A stretch of DNA of 64,000 nucleotides, taken from positions 1 to 64,000 of the forward strand of contig PYST01000019.1 in assembly GCA_003049485.1 (NCBI GenBank), written 5' to 3'. This document shows, in pieces, positions 45,946 through 59,000 of this stretch. Source of the stretch: Ophioceras dolichostomum (taxonomy: Eukaryota; Ascomycota; Sordariomycetes; Magnaporthales; Ophioceraceae). Each line of letters begins with the position of its first letter. Within the stretch, counting starts at the first letter, position 1. The position numbers were made by a program, and so were the translations under genes. Below the pieces are notes generated by a model. It saw only the letters and a program-made list of their open reading frames with translations. It had not been told where the DNA came from and made no database searches.

Positions 45946-47994
45946 CTATGTGCCCCGCCTACCGCCCGTACTCATCAGCGTGATCTTCAGCTTCTTCTTC
46001 TTCTTCCCACCACCTCCACCACCACCAGTCCCAGTCGACGACGGCGTGGCAGCGCCAGGGTCCCCTTCGACTCCCAGTCCCTCCATCTGCGCCGCCAAGT
46101 CAGCACCGACCCCGCCGACGAGGCTGTCAAGGACCTGCTCGTCCTTCAGCCACCCATCGTCGACCACCGCCGACGACGGCGGCGGCCTCCCAGAATCTGG
46201 CCCAGAAGCCGAAGGCGGCAGCGCCGGGGTGCCCCACACCGTCCTCGGAGCCGAGGGGCTAGTGGACATGTCCGCCAGCTGAGAGAAGCCGCTGCGCGGG
46301 TTCGGCGGCGTGCCGGCCTCAGCACCGAGCGGGATGAACTCGTCCGGGTTCACAACATTCCGACCCCCGCCGCCACCGCCGCCGCCGAAACGGATCAGGA
46401 CCTCCTCCTCGGTCGCAGGCAGGTGCGTGGTGCGGCGCGCGCCGCTGCGCAGGGCCGCGGCCTCGATACGCTCGGCCTGGAGCCGCTCGCGCTCCTCCTG
46501 GGCGGCCTTGTCGCGGTTGCGCTTGCGGCGGCGCTCGATCTCGTCCGCGAACGTGGCGAGGACCTCGGCAGGGACGATGTCGGTCCAGTCGCACTCGAGG
46601 AAGGAGATGAGGCAGCCCTGGGGCAGGTGACCCAAGTACCGGGCTCGCCTCCTGACGGCGTCGTCAACGGTGTGGCCCGTCGAGATGTGCTCGACGCGCG
46701 GGAGGAGCGTTGAGGGGAAGGATGAGAATGCGCCGTACTTGGTCTTAAGTATGCGGATGTCCAGTGGCGAGAGGTAGAGGTGCGGCAGGGACGAGTAGAA
46801 GTAGAACTCCGAATCGCTACCAAGAGCGGCGGCAGATGCAGTAGATTGGCCGCCGACCACGGATGGGAGGGCGGCTTCTAGTCCGCCCAGGTCAGCGAGC
46901 TTTTCTTTGGCCGCGTTGATGGCCTTGATCGCACGCTGCGTCCACTCCCCGTCCTCGTGGAACATGATTTCGTCTTCCTTCTCCTGCTTCTTCAGCGCCT
47001 CAATCTCAGCATCGTGCTGCTCCATCATGTAGTTTCCTGTGCCCTTCATGATACGAGCGTAATCTAGCACGTTGGCCGCGAAGTGCCAGGGAATGTCCGG
47101 CCCGACACTGAGAATATCTGTCTCCCGTGGTAGGGCCACCGTAGATTTCGCCGTCCGCACCATCAGCCGCAGAACGACATCGTCGCCCGGTCGCGGCAGG
47201 GGGCTTTCCTGGCCGGCATAGAACCTCACAGGCCGCACCTCGTGCATGTATACGCCGTCCTCGCAGAGGGGGCATTTCTTCCACCTGGTCCGATTGCCAA
47301 AGTTGCCTCCACTGCTCCCGTTCTTATCGTCGCCGCTGCTCGAATTCATAAATCTGATTAGGCAAGGGAGGCAGAATATGTGGCCGCACTTGGCCATCCG
47401 CGGGGCAACCGGCTCCGACAGGCAGATTGGGCATGACGCTGCTTGGGACTCGGTCGAGGCTAGCACCTGGAGCACGTCGGCCCAGTCGAGGAGCTCGTTA
47501 GCGTCGACGGCATGTTTCCGATAGTCGCCCCTTGGTGAGACAACGAAGCGGTAGTTTGCATGGACGTATCTAGCCTTATCGGCGACGCGGTGGCCCGAAC
47601 CCGGACCCCACGTCGGGTTGCGAGAGTACCGGGAAGAGGCTGACGAGCGGTAGCTGTGGTCGTATGGTCGAGGGCCGACAGAGTAGCTCATCAGGTGGGT
47701 GATGGAAGTCTGGCCCCTCCGGCTTGACGCATTCCGGACAGCGCTGAGCTCGGCCATATCGTCATCGTCCAGGTCGCTGGCTCGGGTGATCATCGGCCGG
47801 CGTTGGTTGCGGTGTTGCTTCCTCGATGCTTGCCCCTTTCTCGGGTTTGGCTGTGGAGATGCGGTGCTTTGAGACGTCGGTCGGCGAGCGGAATCGAAGC
47901 TGGGCGTGGCAGGGGAGGATTGGGACGCCGGGGAGTATGTTGGCTGCGGCGGCACAGAGAGGGACTTGCCCAGGCCCTGCGTGTTCGATGTCAT
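45946..47994 (-). CDS. mag2: RING-finger protein of the Mag2/RNF10 type
   Basis: Probable E3 ubiquitin ligase; RNF10/Mag2 proteins ubiquitinate the small ribosomal subunit during ribosome-quality responses. A single exon of 682 residues. Residues 1-110 are disordered and rich in Ser/Pro/Gln. The RING is at about 188-250: CPICLSEP, then CGHIFCLPC, then KKCPLC. The family middle region follows with FYFYSSLPHLYLSPLDIRILK, HISTGHTVDDAVRRRARYLGHLP and CLISFLECDW. A glycine-rich C-terminus ends in a KKKKKLK run. The frame opens upstream with a GTG, so the methionine at 47994 is the first ATG. Confidence 0.9.
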   Translation of the reverse strand: MTSNTQGLGKSLSVPPQPTYSPASQSSPATPSFDSARRPTSQSTASPQPNPRKGQASRKQHRNQRRPMITRASDLDDDDMAELSAVRNASSRRGQTSITHLMSYSVGPRPYDHSYRSSASSRYSRNPTWGPGSGHRVADKARYVHANYRFVVSPRGDYRKHAVDANELLDWADVLQVLASTESQAASCPICLSEPVAPRMAKCGHIFCLPCLIRFMNSSSGDDKNGSSGGNFGNRTRWKKCPLCEDGVYMHEVRPVRFYAGQESPLPRPGDDVVLRLMVRTAKSTVALPRETDILSVGPDIPWHFAANVLDYARIMKGTGNYMMEQHDAEIEALKKQEKEDEIMFHEDGEWTQRAIKAINAAKEKLADLGGLEAALPSVVGGQSTASAAALGSDSEFYFYSSLPHLYLSPLDIRILKTKYGAFSSFPSTLLPRVEHISTGHTVDDAVRRRARYLGHLPQGCLISFLECDWTDIVPAEVLATFADEIERRRKRNRDKAAQEERERLQAERIEAAALRSGARRTTHLPATEEEVLIRFGGGGGGGGRNVVNPDEFIPLGAEAGTPPNPRSGFSQLADMSTSPSAPRTVWGTPALPPSASGPDSGRPPPSSAVVDDGWLKDEQVLDSLVGGVGADLAAQMEGLGVEGDPGAATPSSTGTGGGGGGGKKKKKLKITLMSTGGRRGT

Positions 47995-48997
47995 GACGTG
48001 ATGACCGATGGCGGGGTTGAGTGAAGGAGAGCAAGGGCGGAAGTCGTTGCCCACGATCCACAGTCAAAGAACAACGGAGGCGCTTTGGAATGGGTTGGTC
48101 ACCGATAGGTTGAGTACCGGGGCTTTCTCTCGTCACTCGCTGTTCGCTGCAGATGGGAATCAATCATCTGTACGGAGTCGATTCCCAAGAGGTGCGTCGT
48201 TGGTCCTCGAGCAAAGCCGTCGCCAAGCATCTAGGACGAGCCGGGAAGGACATACCTGTACCTGCCTGGCTCGCACTACATCATCTGGGAAAAGCACTAA
48301 ATTGCAGCAAAAGAGAAGAATGAATAAGAAATGGAATGCCAGAAAGGGCCAGAAAGAAAGAACCGAACCAACAAGCCCAAGCTCTCAATGTGCACCGTGA
48401 CGGGAGATCCGGATAGAGATCCAGCTCAGGAGAACCCCCAGTGGAGAGATCTCGCGCTGGACTCGTTGAGTTACGGAGTCGGGGCGGGGGCGAATCATGG
48501 GCGTTGTATGAGCTCTTGGCCGTCACGTGACGGACCATCTGATGCCGTCTTGATCTCGGTGTGACTCTTGCTTGTGAGTGAGGGACCAACATTTCCTTCC
48601 CGTTTGTCACTGACGACAAGCTTTGCACAGAACTAAAATATTCTCAAGCACCTTTCCCCCTTACCAGAGAACATCCCTCGTACAGAACACTGGACGAATT
48701 CCTAGCTGTTTGAGTGTCTAGACCTGTACTCCACAGCGTCGAAGCTGGCAGCTAAATCTGGACACTCCGCTTTCAGTAGTAGCTGCTTGAGGATAGTGAC
48801 GGGGAACCATTATGGCATCAATTGTGTCGCTGAAAATTCATCCATTCAACTCCAGAAGTAATATCTAAGCAAAAGTTTCTTGCAGCCCTCAGCCCTACAG
48901 CCTGTCCAAGTCCAGGTTACAAACATTTAGTTTCCCCTCCGACTGGACCCCCCTATTCTACCCACCATCCTCTTAAAAAAAAAAACTCAGGACCCAG
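47995..48997. other. Intergenic, no gene supported
   Basis: Upstream of the RING gene and downstream of the protease. An A10 run at about 48975 lies near the protease stop. Confidence 0.5.
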
Positions 48998-50548
48998 TTA
49001 TGTCGGCTTGGGCGCGAAGCCGAGCTGGTTATTGCCACCATGGAAAACGACGAACTGGGCCTTGAAGAACACCGCACCGTATATGGCGAACGGCAGTCCG
49101 TTGTTGGCCTGGATGCCGCCGAAGCACCGGGGCGAGGTGCCGCCCAGCGGCGCGAAGTTGATCAGCTCGCCGGGCACGACGGCCTTGTACGGCCCGATGG
49201 TGGCGACGAAGTCCGGCAGCGTCTCGGTGCAGTCGAAGGTCACGCCGCCGGCCGCGGCCTCCATGCGGGCGCTCGTCACCTGGCTGTAGTAGGCGTTCAC
49301 GATGGCGTCGGGCAGGAGCAGCAGCGTGGTGCCCGTGTCGGCGATGGCGACGTGCGGCATCGACACGAACGGCGCGTTGGCGCCCGCGCTGAAGCCCTGC
49401 GCGGTGAACTGCCAGAAGCCGGAGGTCGCGTTGATGTCGATGAAGGTCAGGGGGCCGGAGAACTCGGTTGGGTCGATGAATCCGAAGTTGTAGTTGCCCG
49501 CTGCAGATTAATCGACACTGAGTCAGCTTAGTTTTCTCTTGGGTTCCTCCAAATCTCCCTGTTCAAGTGGAATGCCCCTTCTATGTTTCTGCTTCGGTCT
49601 CACCTTCAGCCTTGTTTAGGTTCGCTGTGAAGAGCGGCATGGCAAGGTCCTCCATGGCGTTCTCAAAGAATGTCCGTTGCTGGCTAGGGCGTACGGTGTT
49701 GATTCTGCCAAACGCAAGCCCCAACAGGCCGGAGCGCGCCTGGTCGGTCGAAAAGGAGGCCGAGACGTTGGTAGCAGACTCAACCGCCTGAGCGTCGACC
49801 GTGACGCCACCGACGCTGACTTTGTCCAGGAACACATTCCCCGATGACGAGGACCCGTCGCCATACTGGATGCTCCACGTCGCGCCCTCGATCTTCTGAG
49901 CCGTCGAGCTAAGTGCCGGGTTGTACAGTTCTTGGCCCATGACCTGGTTCCTGGGGGTCTCCGTGCTGAAGACCCAGAGGCTTTAATCCGGCAGCAACAG
50001 GTGAAGGTTAGTCACTGTTCCTTGTTCACTTCGGGTGGGGGCTCTTTTTTCGGTTCTTCTTACTCTGATGAACCCGTGTCGAAGTTGAGAGTTAAGGTCT
50101 GCGGCGGGGTTCCAATCTGTACCTCAGCCAGGTACTCGACATCGAACATCTGCGGTATGGCAACCACCTCGCCCTGGTCCGCATCCGTCGTTTGATTTTG
50201 GCTCGGCCGGTTGCCGCCATTCCCCATACGACCGCCGCTGCCTCTGTTCAGGCCACCGCCCCCGTTGGTGAGGCCCAGCTCTTCGAGCAGGTCCTTCAGC
50301 ACGAGGAGCAGGTCGTCTGGGATCTGGGCGCCAAACTTGGCGTAGGCGCTCGCCATTGCTCGAGGTCCCCGAAGCACAGAGGAGAACCTCCTATTGGGAA
50401 CCTGACCTATCCTGAACGTCAGGCCGCCCAGGACGGAGACCCTGAAGTCGGACGGTTGAACTATGCGGAACCCTGGGGCGGCTAGCGCTGCGAGGGACGA
50501 TGAGGAAAGAGCGGCAGCCGCCGCTGCGGCGACGTGTGTTATTCTCAT
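48998..50548 (-). CDS. Secreted pepsin-like aspartic protease
   Basis: Family A1 endopeptidase of the penicillopepsin/endothiapepsin type. Three exons (50548-50064, 49980-49604, 49500-48998), introns 83 and 103 bp, give 454 residues. There is an N-terminal signal peptide of about 23 residues (alanine/serine-rich) and a propeptide to about residue 130 with a glycine/asparagine-rich linker. The first catalytic Asp is in FDTGSSDLWVFS (junction restored by splicing), the second in [11 protein letters not shown] near residue 340. The flap is [10 protein letters not shown] and the late disulphide pair is FDC and RCF. All motifs are intact, so activity is expected. Confidence 0.95.
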
Positions 50549-52318
50549 GCAGGGCGACTAACGAGGGAAGCCAGCGAGCGAGTGATGGATGTCTCGAGTC
50601 ACCGTGTCACCTGGACTGAAGACTGGAGCAAGAAAGAAAGACAGCCTGGCCGACGAGGCGGACACCCAATCGACTTTGTGGTATATACTCTGCTACTCTC
50701 GGGGGACAGGGAAGACATGTGCAAGGCGACCCCGGAAGAGCTGAGGCGGCATATGCATGCCATGCGGTAAGCCTCCAAGCAGTATCTTCCAAGGTCAATG
50801 TTCCGCCATGGCATACCATGGCATAGAGGGTCTTCCATCAGCCCCGGCGCCCTGTTTCAAGAAGATAGCGGGTTTTGTCGTTGCGCCAAGTGCTGACTTC
50901 CGAATCACACCCGCCCGGGAGATTCCAAGGCAGGCAAGTCGAGAGAGGTTAGCGAAACACGTAAAGGCGATCATTAATGGCAAATCAAATTCTACCCGAT
51001 GTGGAGACATCTTCCGTGGTAGCCCATGTCACGTCTATCACTCTTCAATGGCAGCCTTCCATGGCGTCCTGATGTCAACAGTTGTGCTAACTAGTTCTAA
51101 GGCCACTCCTTTTGGTATTTACAACGCCAATAAGACTCCAGACAAGAGACAAAGAGATCTCTTTGAGGTGCTTCGGAGGTAATTCGTAGGTGCCTACCTT
51201 AAGTACCAATGGTCGAGAGGGACGAGACAGGCTTAAGATGCGGCTGAAGCCTAGCGAGCGAATGTACCGGAGTGTATGTCGGATTCACAATACATGAAAC
51301 GTGAAGAGGAAAGTCTGCGGGAGGACTATGGGGAGGGGGGAGTTTGTCTGCATAAGGCCTCCCGGGATGAGTTGTCAGTGGGGTGCCGACTCGTGTGTAA
51401 GGTAAATGGAGTAGCCCCAATACAGTGAGCCGTCAGGATGAATCCCCAGGCAGACAGAGAGCGGGCCAAAAATAAAAGAATGTGGGTTGTGTTGGGTTTG
51501 GGAGAACTTCCCGTCCCATACACAAAAATCGTCGATCAGGGGCCGACTAGCTGATCCCGGATTGATGCAGTCAAGACAACGGTTCGGATGAACTCAGGGA
51601 TATCTGGCCCAGCGATAGAAAGTCTCAAAGTCAATCCGTCGCCGGCCTAAATCTACTGATAACTAAACCTGTAGTAATTGTAGGTCTTGGAAGCGGTCCC
51701 GCAATCCGGGATATTTACTGCCATCCGGGCCGGAGATGTATCCTTCAGCAATCGGTCGGAGCACCGAGCGGGGCCGGACCGTTGCAAATGACCAGGGGTG
51801 GACTAGCGGGTCTGGGACGCGTACCCCAGAAAGCTTTGTCAATAACTCAATGTTCTCAAGGTTATTATGTCCTACAAAGGAATCGTTTTGATAGTCGCCA
51901 CACGCTATCGCAAACACCGTCATCTCGAGGGAGCGAGAAGTCTCCATTGAGGAGAAGAACGCTTTGTCAGCCGAGTGGTTTGCTTCGCTAGGCACAGGCG
52001 GGGTTACGGGACATTCCCCCCTCCATCACCCAAGGCAGGCTGAGTGACGACGCCTCTTACGCCGGAACGAACCAATCACTCGTTCAGACTCAATCCTTTC
52101 CCCAGCGATGAAGATGCGGAAAATGACCCTCAAAGCTTTCCCTTGTCACTATAGCTGGCCAGCCTCGGCAGCCTTTTCCAATTCTCTATTTTCTTTTCTT
52201 TGATATCGAATGTTTTCACCCACGCCTCTAGAGATCCCAAAGCTGCACACTCAGGCTATAGTCTGGCCACACACGGACTCGCCAATTTTACTTGAATATC
52301 CAGCCCAAAGAAGTCAAG
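50549..52318. other. Intergenic with likely protease promoter
   Basis: No gene supported over 1.77 kb. A minus-strand TATATA-type box at about 50681-50688 and a CCAAT on the plus strand near 50667 lie 120-135 bp upstream of the protease start. Confidence 0.45.
50681..50688 (-). promoter_or_regulatory. Candidate TATA box for the aspartic protease
   Basis: AGTATATAC on the minus strand, about 135 bp upstream of the protease start codon, a plausible spacing for a fungal core promoter. Not tested against transcript starts. Confidence 0.3.
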
Positions 52319-53534
52319 ATGACTGACCGCGACCCCCTTTTCCTATCGTTTTCGCACCTGAATGAGTTTCCCCGAGAGAAAGAGGCCCTTCACACGCTGA
52401 AGAGGCTAGCTTCTCTGGTGAAGCCCATCATGCGGGCGCGAGGCTGGCGTGTCAACGAACTGGCCGAGTTTTACCCACCTCAACGAGAGCTTCTAGGTAC
52501 GGAAAACAGCCCAAGGGAGAATAGCCCACATGAAATAGTCAACGCTTAGGTTTAGAGTGGCCCAGGCTAATATGAATCGCGTTCTCTCTATGTCTCCAGG
52601 ACTGAACATCAACTCCGGCCAACGAATCCTCGTGCGGCTGCGACATCCCGGAGATCGAAATCAGTTCCTCCCCTTCGAGCAAGTCACCGACACACTCCTC
52701 CACGAGCTGTCCCACATCGTCTGGGGCCCCCACGATGAGAAGTTCCACGCGCTCTGGAACCAGCTCCGCGACGAGCACGAGGGCCTCGTCCGCAAAGGCT
52801 ACACCGGCGAGGGCTTCCTCTCACAAGGTCGGCGCGTCGGCGGCCGTGGCCCGATACCCATTCAGGAGGCGCGCCGGCTCGCCCGCGTCGAGGCCGAGAA
52901 GCGTCGTCGCGCGCAGGAGACCGCACGCTCAAGCTCAGGCACCCCCGGCCACATTCTAGGCGGCTCCGCCCCTCAGCCGGGCCAGGACATCCGGGCGGTG
53001 ATCGCGTCGGCGGCCGACCGGAGGAACACCTCGCTCAAGGGCTGCGGCAACACCAAGCACAGCAACCAGGAGATCCGCTCCATCGCGGAGACGGCCACCC
53101 GGAACGGCTTCAGGACGCAGGCCGAGGAGGACGCGGCTAACGACGCGGCCATCGCGCAGGCGCTGTGGGAGCTCGTGCAGGAGGACGAGAGGGACAAGCA
53201 CGGCAGCGCGTACATCCCACCGAGCGCGGCGCAGCCGGAGGGGAACGGCGGGGGAACGTTCCTCCCTATTGAGTATTATGCGGAGCCTAGCAGCGGGAGC
53301 GGGAGTAGTAGTGGCACCGGAACCGCCACCGCCACCGCCACCGGCGGTGGCAGCAGCAGTAGTCGTACCGTTGCGCCTGCTCCCCAAGGCCAGACTACCA
53401 CCACTAGTGGCACTACTAGTAGTAGACGCCCCGCAGATGGGTGGAACTGCGACATCTGCACGCTCTACAACCCCGCCCTCTTCCTCTGCTGCGACGCGTG
53501 TGGCACCGAACGAAGCGAGAATGTCTCGCGCTAG
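52319..53534 (+). CDS. wss1: Wss1-type DNA-protein crosslink metalloprotease
   Basis: WLM-domain protease of the Wss1/SPRTN type, which degrades proteins trapped on DNA. Two exons (52319-52496, 52600-53534), 103-bp intron, 370 residues. The intron has donor GTACGG, a CTAAT branch and CAG acceptor and rejoins PPQRELLG to LNINSGQ in frame. The zinc motif HELSHIVWGPHD is near residue 93. The middle is charged and Ala/Arg-rich. The C-terminus has a RanBP2-type zinc finger, CDICTLYNP...CDACGTER, after a Ser/Gly/Thr-rich tail with short TATATA-like codon runs. It is head-to-tail with the histidine kinase. Confidence 0.92.
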
Positions 53535-56091
53535 CTGGCGTACTAGCAGTCGTCGACGAGACACCCTGCCGCGTTCGTGGATCTCACAAGCTACACTAGG
53601 TAATGGTTTCAGGTTCCAACCAACTCGAGAGCTACCTAGGCACATCGCCTGAGACAGGAAGGGTATTCGCTAAGGAGCACGCACGCAGCTAAGGAAGTCG
53701 GGGGTGCTAGGTGGACGTGTGCCACACTGAGGAGCACTCAAGGGGGGTTTGGTCGGGGCAACCGGGCGGACGTGTGCCACGCGGAAGGGGAGTTGGGGGA
53801 GGTCAAGGGAGATGATATGGCCGAGATAAGGAGCTCTCTTGTGCTTGCGTGTGCGCGTTCGAGCATGCGTGTATGTCTTGCTCGACATGCACTGAGGGTT
53901 ATTCTGCGCTTGCGATACGAACACACACGGTTGGTCAAAGTGTGTGGGAATAGCGTGGCATTGTCTATTCATCTGTTCGTCTGCTCATGTACTATGGCGT
54001 CTTTTGGCATATGCATAGTGATTCCGTATCACGAAATCATGATTATAATGAGACACGATCCCCGCTTTGTTGGTATAGTCTTCGAGGTCCCTCTCATATC
54101 CTCATAGTCTCGTGACAATCAACAATTTGATAGATTCCACCCTCCCACGCCTAGGTACCTAACTAGGGCCTAGATAGGCAGTCAGCTAAATTCGACTGAA
54201 ATGCAGCTAACGGCCTTTTTTGGGATGCCACATCCTGAAAGGCCGTCAACAAGCATCGCATTGTTGATCCGTAGGCCGTTTTCCATGCCGATAGTTTCGG
54301 GGTATGTAAGCTCCAGACGTTTCGGGGGGCGGACTTTGAACCTTGGATGGAAGTCGTCAATGACGTATATGTGCAGGGGCCAAAGGGACCTGGAGGCGAA
54401 AGAAACAGCGTGGATGCTACCTCACCGCCCACCACAGCCCCGCTCTCCGGACGGAAGGCGGTAAGCTGCAGGTGATCTTGGGCACTGGAGCGCCTCAGCG
54501 CCTGGCGGCTGCAGAACTGGCTAGCCCAGGCACTTGGCGAAAAGGGCCTAGGCCCTTGGCCTCAAATCGCCGATGCTTCCCGTCTGGTCTCAGGTCGCGA
54601 GAGAAACAAGGCTTGTCCTTCACTAAGAGCCAAGGGCATACCTGTCCCCATCACCTTGTTCGTCCTATATTATCTAGAAAATCAATTCCTGTCCTGGTCC
54701 TCCCAGGGGACAAAAATCAGGGTAGCTTGAGGGTAAGTAGAAAGAAAACGTCTTGATTTTTAGGCAAGGAGATCTTTTGCTCGCAATCGCTGCGCCAGAC
54801 CCAGACCCTTCGGCCGACCCTAGCATGAGGATACCCGAAGCGCTCCATATGCCGTACTCCGTGGGAGAATTCTCTCCGTAGCGCCATCCACATTAGCACT
54901 CAAAGGGTAGTGATCGCCCTCGCCGAGGCGATCTGATGACGCTGCGCCAACCTCTCCAGGTTCAGACTGAGACCTCGGGTGTCGTGAAGCAAGTGAGGGG
55001 TGGTAAGCATGTATTCCTCCTCTCCTTTGCTCCCATTCTCCCTCCTTCCGAGCTACAGCAGCTCGTTGAACTAGGTACGGTGCCTGATACCATTCCGGGG
55101 AGGGGCAATGGAGATTCGGAGGGACGGTGACAAAGTGGGCAGCAAGCATGGAAGCCGCCGGCGCCGTTCCAGGGAGTTCCTGCAGTTAGTTCCAAGCAGT
55201 GGCAGTGGGCCGCAATAGACCAGTGCCAACTCTGCTCGGGTGCAAGTGCCGCCACCACCGAGCAGCAGTTACAACGCAGAAGAGCCTACTGCAGACGAAA
55301 AGCGGTAGGTGCTATCGCATCGACGACTCCATCGAGTCCCGTTCGATATTTTCCTACACTCGGGTTACAGACCTACCTGGGAAATGACGACATGCTAGCT
55401 AGCACGCTTGGAACTCCAACCAAACCGCCAGACTGGACGATGCTTCTAAGCTCGAGGCCAAATTCTCTACGTCGGCACCTAGTGCATATGTGGCCGCCAC
55501 TAATACCTTGTGCTTCTTTCTCGACTAGCAATCCGATGTCCTAACCGAACAACCCACCTAAAAATCATTTTCTTTTCTTCATTACCTACAGGTATCATTG
55601 CAAGCATTATTTTCCTTCTTTGCCTCCTTTCGAAGCCGGATACCTCACCAACCACCTGTAATCCATCCCACAGTCAGTCCCTCACGGAATTCCTCGAGCT
55701 ACACCGCTCGACGCCCTCCTACCTGGCCCTAGAACCCTTCAACCAGTATCTTGTTAATCTCAACTCCAAGTCGCACAACGCCATCCACCATCGACCATCC
55801 AGAGCAGCCCCATCAGACCTCACGTCGTTTGCAATGTCCAAAGTGCCCGAGTCAGTTGCCGAGACACGTTCGTTCTAGACCCCCAGGTTGCACGAGTGCG
55901 ACCTCTTCCCAAGGCTCATATTGTCGGCCTGTCCAAGGTTCACCCAGGGTTGACCTGACCTGGTCGTCTTTGTTCTGCCTCCCTTATGAGCACCGACCGA
56001 CTCCACCGGCCCAAGCTCAGTTGCGGTCTTCCTGGCTCGCTTTCTGGTGTGGGACTTACCCTCGCTCCTGTATGCCCTACTAGACCAAGGC
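53535..56091. other. Intergenic and probable kinase leader
   Basis: Mostly without a supported gene. A CCTAGGTACC-type palindrome lies near 54150. The part from about 55834 is in the same frame as the histidine kinase but interrupted by three stops, as described among the findings. Confidence 0.5.
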
Positions 56092-59000
56092 ATGGTTCCT
56101 GCGGATGACGGCTTAGCGGGCGTCGCTACTCCCATCCCCTCGATAGGGAACGGGGTCGCAATAGTTGGGGGTAGCCCTCGGAGTAGCCCGTCGGTGGACG
56201 GCAGCCACCCAGAATCCCGCGCATCACCATCATCGGGAGACGAAACCGAACACCATGGATACTTCCCCGCCCGCTCGACAGCCAGTGCGACTCCTACGGA
56301 TGGGATGTCGCCTGTCGCGACCGATGGAATGTCTTCTGCAACAGCGGATGGGTCGTCCCTTTTCACTGGTCCTGTTACTGTAACCTCGCTATTCTCGCCT
56401 ATGGCGCATCCGCACAGCCCGTTCCGTCTGCCTATGCTGTCATACATCACCCCCGGCCAGCTAGCCCTCGCAGTCGTGCAGTTCCTCCCCATGCCCATAC
56501 TCGTCCTCAACAGCCTCAAGACAGTGGTGATGGCCAACCAGGCGATGGGGAAGTTGTTGGGCATGGCCAAGGAATCGATCGGCGAGGAAGATAGCGAGTC
56601 CGTCCTGACTATCATGGACCGGCTCCGCGGCCAATCGTTGAGCCAGGTCGGCATCGACATGCTGCAGGAAGGCAAGCTGGTGTGGATATCTTGGGAGACG
56701 TTCCTAGACTCGGTGGCGCACGAGACCGGCGTGGGAACCACGACGGTAGGACAGGCCCAATACGATGCCGATGGCGACGCTGACGGCAAGCGCGACGGCA
56801 AGCGCGGCAAGGGCGACAATGGCCGTGATGACGCGGCAGGCTCGACTGCCGAGCTTCCCCACCCTGCTAGAGGCGACAGTCCCGAAACCGCCCAGCGCTC
56901 CTCAACCTCGGCCATTGTCGACGTGGTCATCACGACAGTGGATGGTGTCAGGCCCAGAACGATGAGCTCCAGCCGTAACCTCAAGAAAACCGATGCCCAC
57001 ATCCTGGCCAAGATGATCATCTCGGTGTGGGAAATAGAGGAGGAGCAGTCCTACTTCAGCTTGACCTTCACCGACACAGACACCTCCCCAACGGCGGTCG
57101 CGATCCCGAAGAAGGCCGTGGTGCGGCCCAAGCTGCTCGAGGCGGCGGAGCGAAAGTCGATTTACACGGGACATTCGTCGTCCCCCTTTACTCTCAGCAC
57201 CATCAGCAGCACTTCCAGCCGGGAGTCTGGCGGCTCCGGCGGCAGCAGCTCCATCGGAAGCGTCCAGCAGGTGCCACCAGTGACGGCTCTTCCTCCGAGC
57301 ATGTTCCCCCCTCCCGGCCCGCCGACGAGCATGCCGGCCCCCAGCACGCCTTCGATCCTGCAGAAGCTGATGACGATGAAGGACGCCATACTGGATAACA
57401 CCCAGATGCCCATCCTCGCCATGTGGAAAGACGGCTCGGTAACATACCCCAACAAAGCAGCGAGGACGCTGTTCACGTCGGACGAGGAGCAAAAGGTGCC
57501 ACTCGACGGCTTCGAAATCCTCAAGCGCTGGGACCTCTGGAACGAGGACTTCACACGCAGGCTTCACTACACCGAGTACCCTATCGCGGAGCTTGTGAGG
57601 ACCGAGACGCCATTCGTTGGCAAGCGTATTGGCATAATCAACTCTAGCGGCGAGAGGCTCGTGTTCGACATGCTCGGGGAGGCCATCCGGGACGAGACCA
57701 CTGGGGAGTTCCTCGCCGGCGTCGTCACCGCGCGGGACGTCACGAAGATGACGCAGATGCTCACCAATCTGAAGGAACTGGACGACGAGAGATTTAGGCT
57801 GATCTGCGATACGATGCCTCAGCTGGTCTGGACGGCCCGTCCAGATGGGAGCCACGACTTCTTCAACAACCGCTGGTACTCGTACACGGGCCTGTCCAAG
57901 AAGGACAGCCTTGGGCTCGGCTGGAAGAGCCCATTCCACCCGGAGGATATGCCCGAAGCCGAGAGGCGATGGAAGCACTCCTTGCAGACTGGCGATCCAT
58001 ATATGGTGGAGTATCGCTGCCGCAACCAACAAGGCGAGTGGAGGTGGTTTCTGGGCCGGGCAATCCCTCTGCGAGACAAAGACACACAGCAGATAACAAA
58101 GTGGTTTGGTAAGTCAACCGAAACCAATGTGTACGCCAATGTGTACGGCACGGAGGATGAAGGAAGGGGCCGTTCAAACCGGGAAACTGAAACTCTTATT
58201 ATACCGCCGTCAACTGACTCGCACACACGCGCACACGCAATGTTTTGCTCCAGGAACCTGTACCGACGTGCACGAAAGCATCGAGGCCAAGCTGACCGCC
58301 AAGCTCTTGCGGGAGCAGCTCCTTGGGGTCATTGCCCACGCTCACGTTACCATCTTCAACGTGGATAATCAACGCCGGATCACGATGCTCGAGGGGGCAC
58401 TGAGCTGGGACGCCACCGGGGAGAGATACCGCGACCTCGCGGATGGCTCTCGGTGGTACATTGGCCAGAACGTGTACGAGGTGTTCAACCGCTTGAACTC
58501 GCATCTGAAGGAGGGGGAGCGCCCCAGCTTCCTAGAGCCGATCGACCACATCCTCGCGGGAAGGCAGGTGGACCAAATCCAGGAGCATGGCATCGGTACG
58601 TTGGTTGGCATCAAACTCGAATCCCCACAACTTTCTTAAGGACCTACAATTCCTACCTGCGTAGCCCCGGAGTAATTCGATATCACAACATTATTCTAGG
58701 ACCACTGCTAACTAGACGCCCCGGCCGCTGTGTGGCTGCAACGTTCGTGCTCCAGACGGCCGACGATACAGGACCAGGTTCATACCCGTGTCTTCTAAGG
58801 CCAAGTCGGGTGAGGATCCCAGCGGTTCACCCATCGAAGGGGTTGTCGGTGTCATCTTCGACGTCACTGAGCTGCGCGCGCGGGAGTCGGACCTGGCGGT
58901 GCAGGTGAAGGAGAAGAGAGTGCTGGTGGCCAACGAGGCTGCCGCCAAAGAGGCGAGCAGGCTCAAGAGCCAGTTCTTGGCCAACATGAGCCACGAGATC

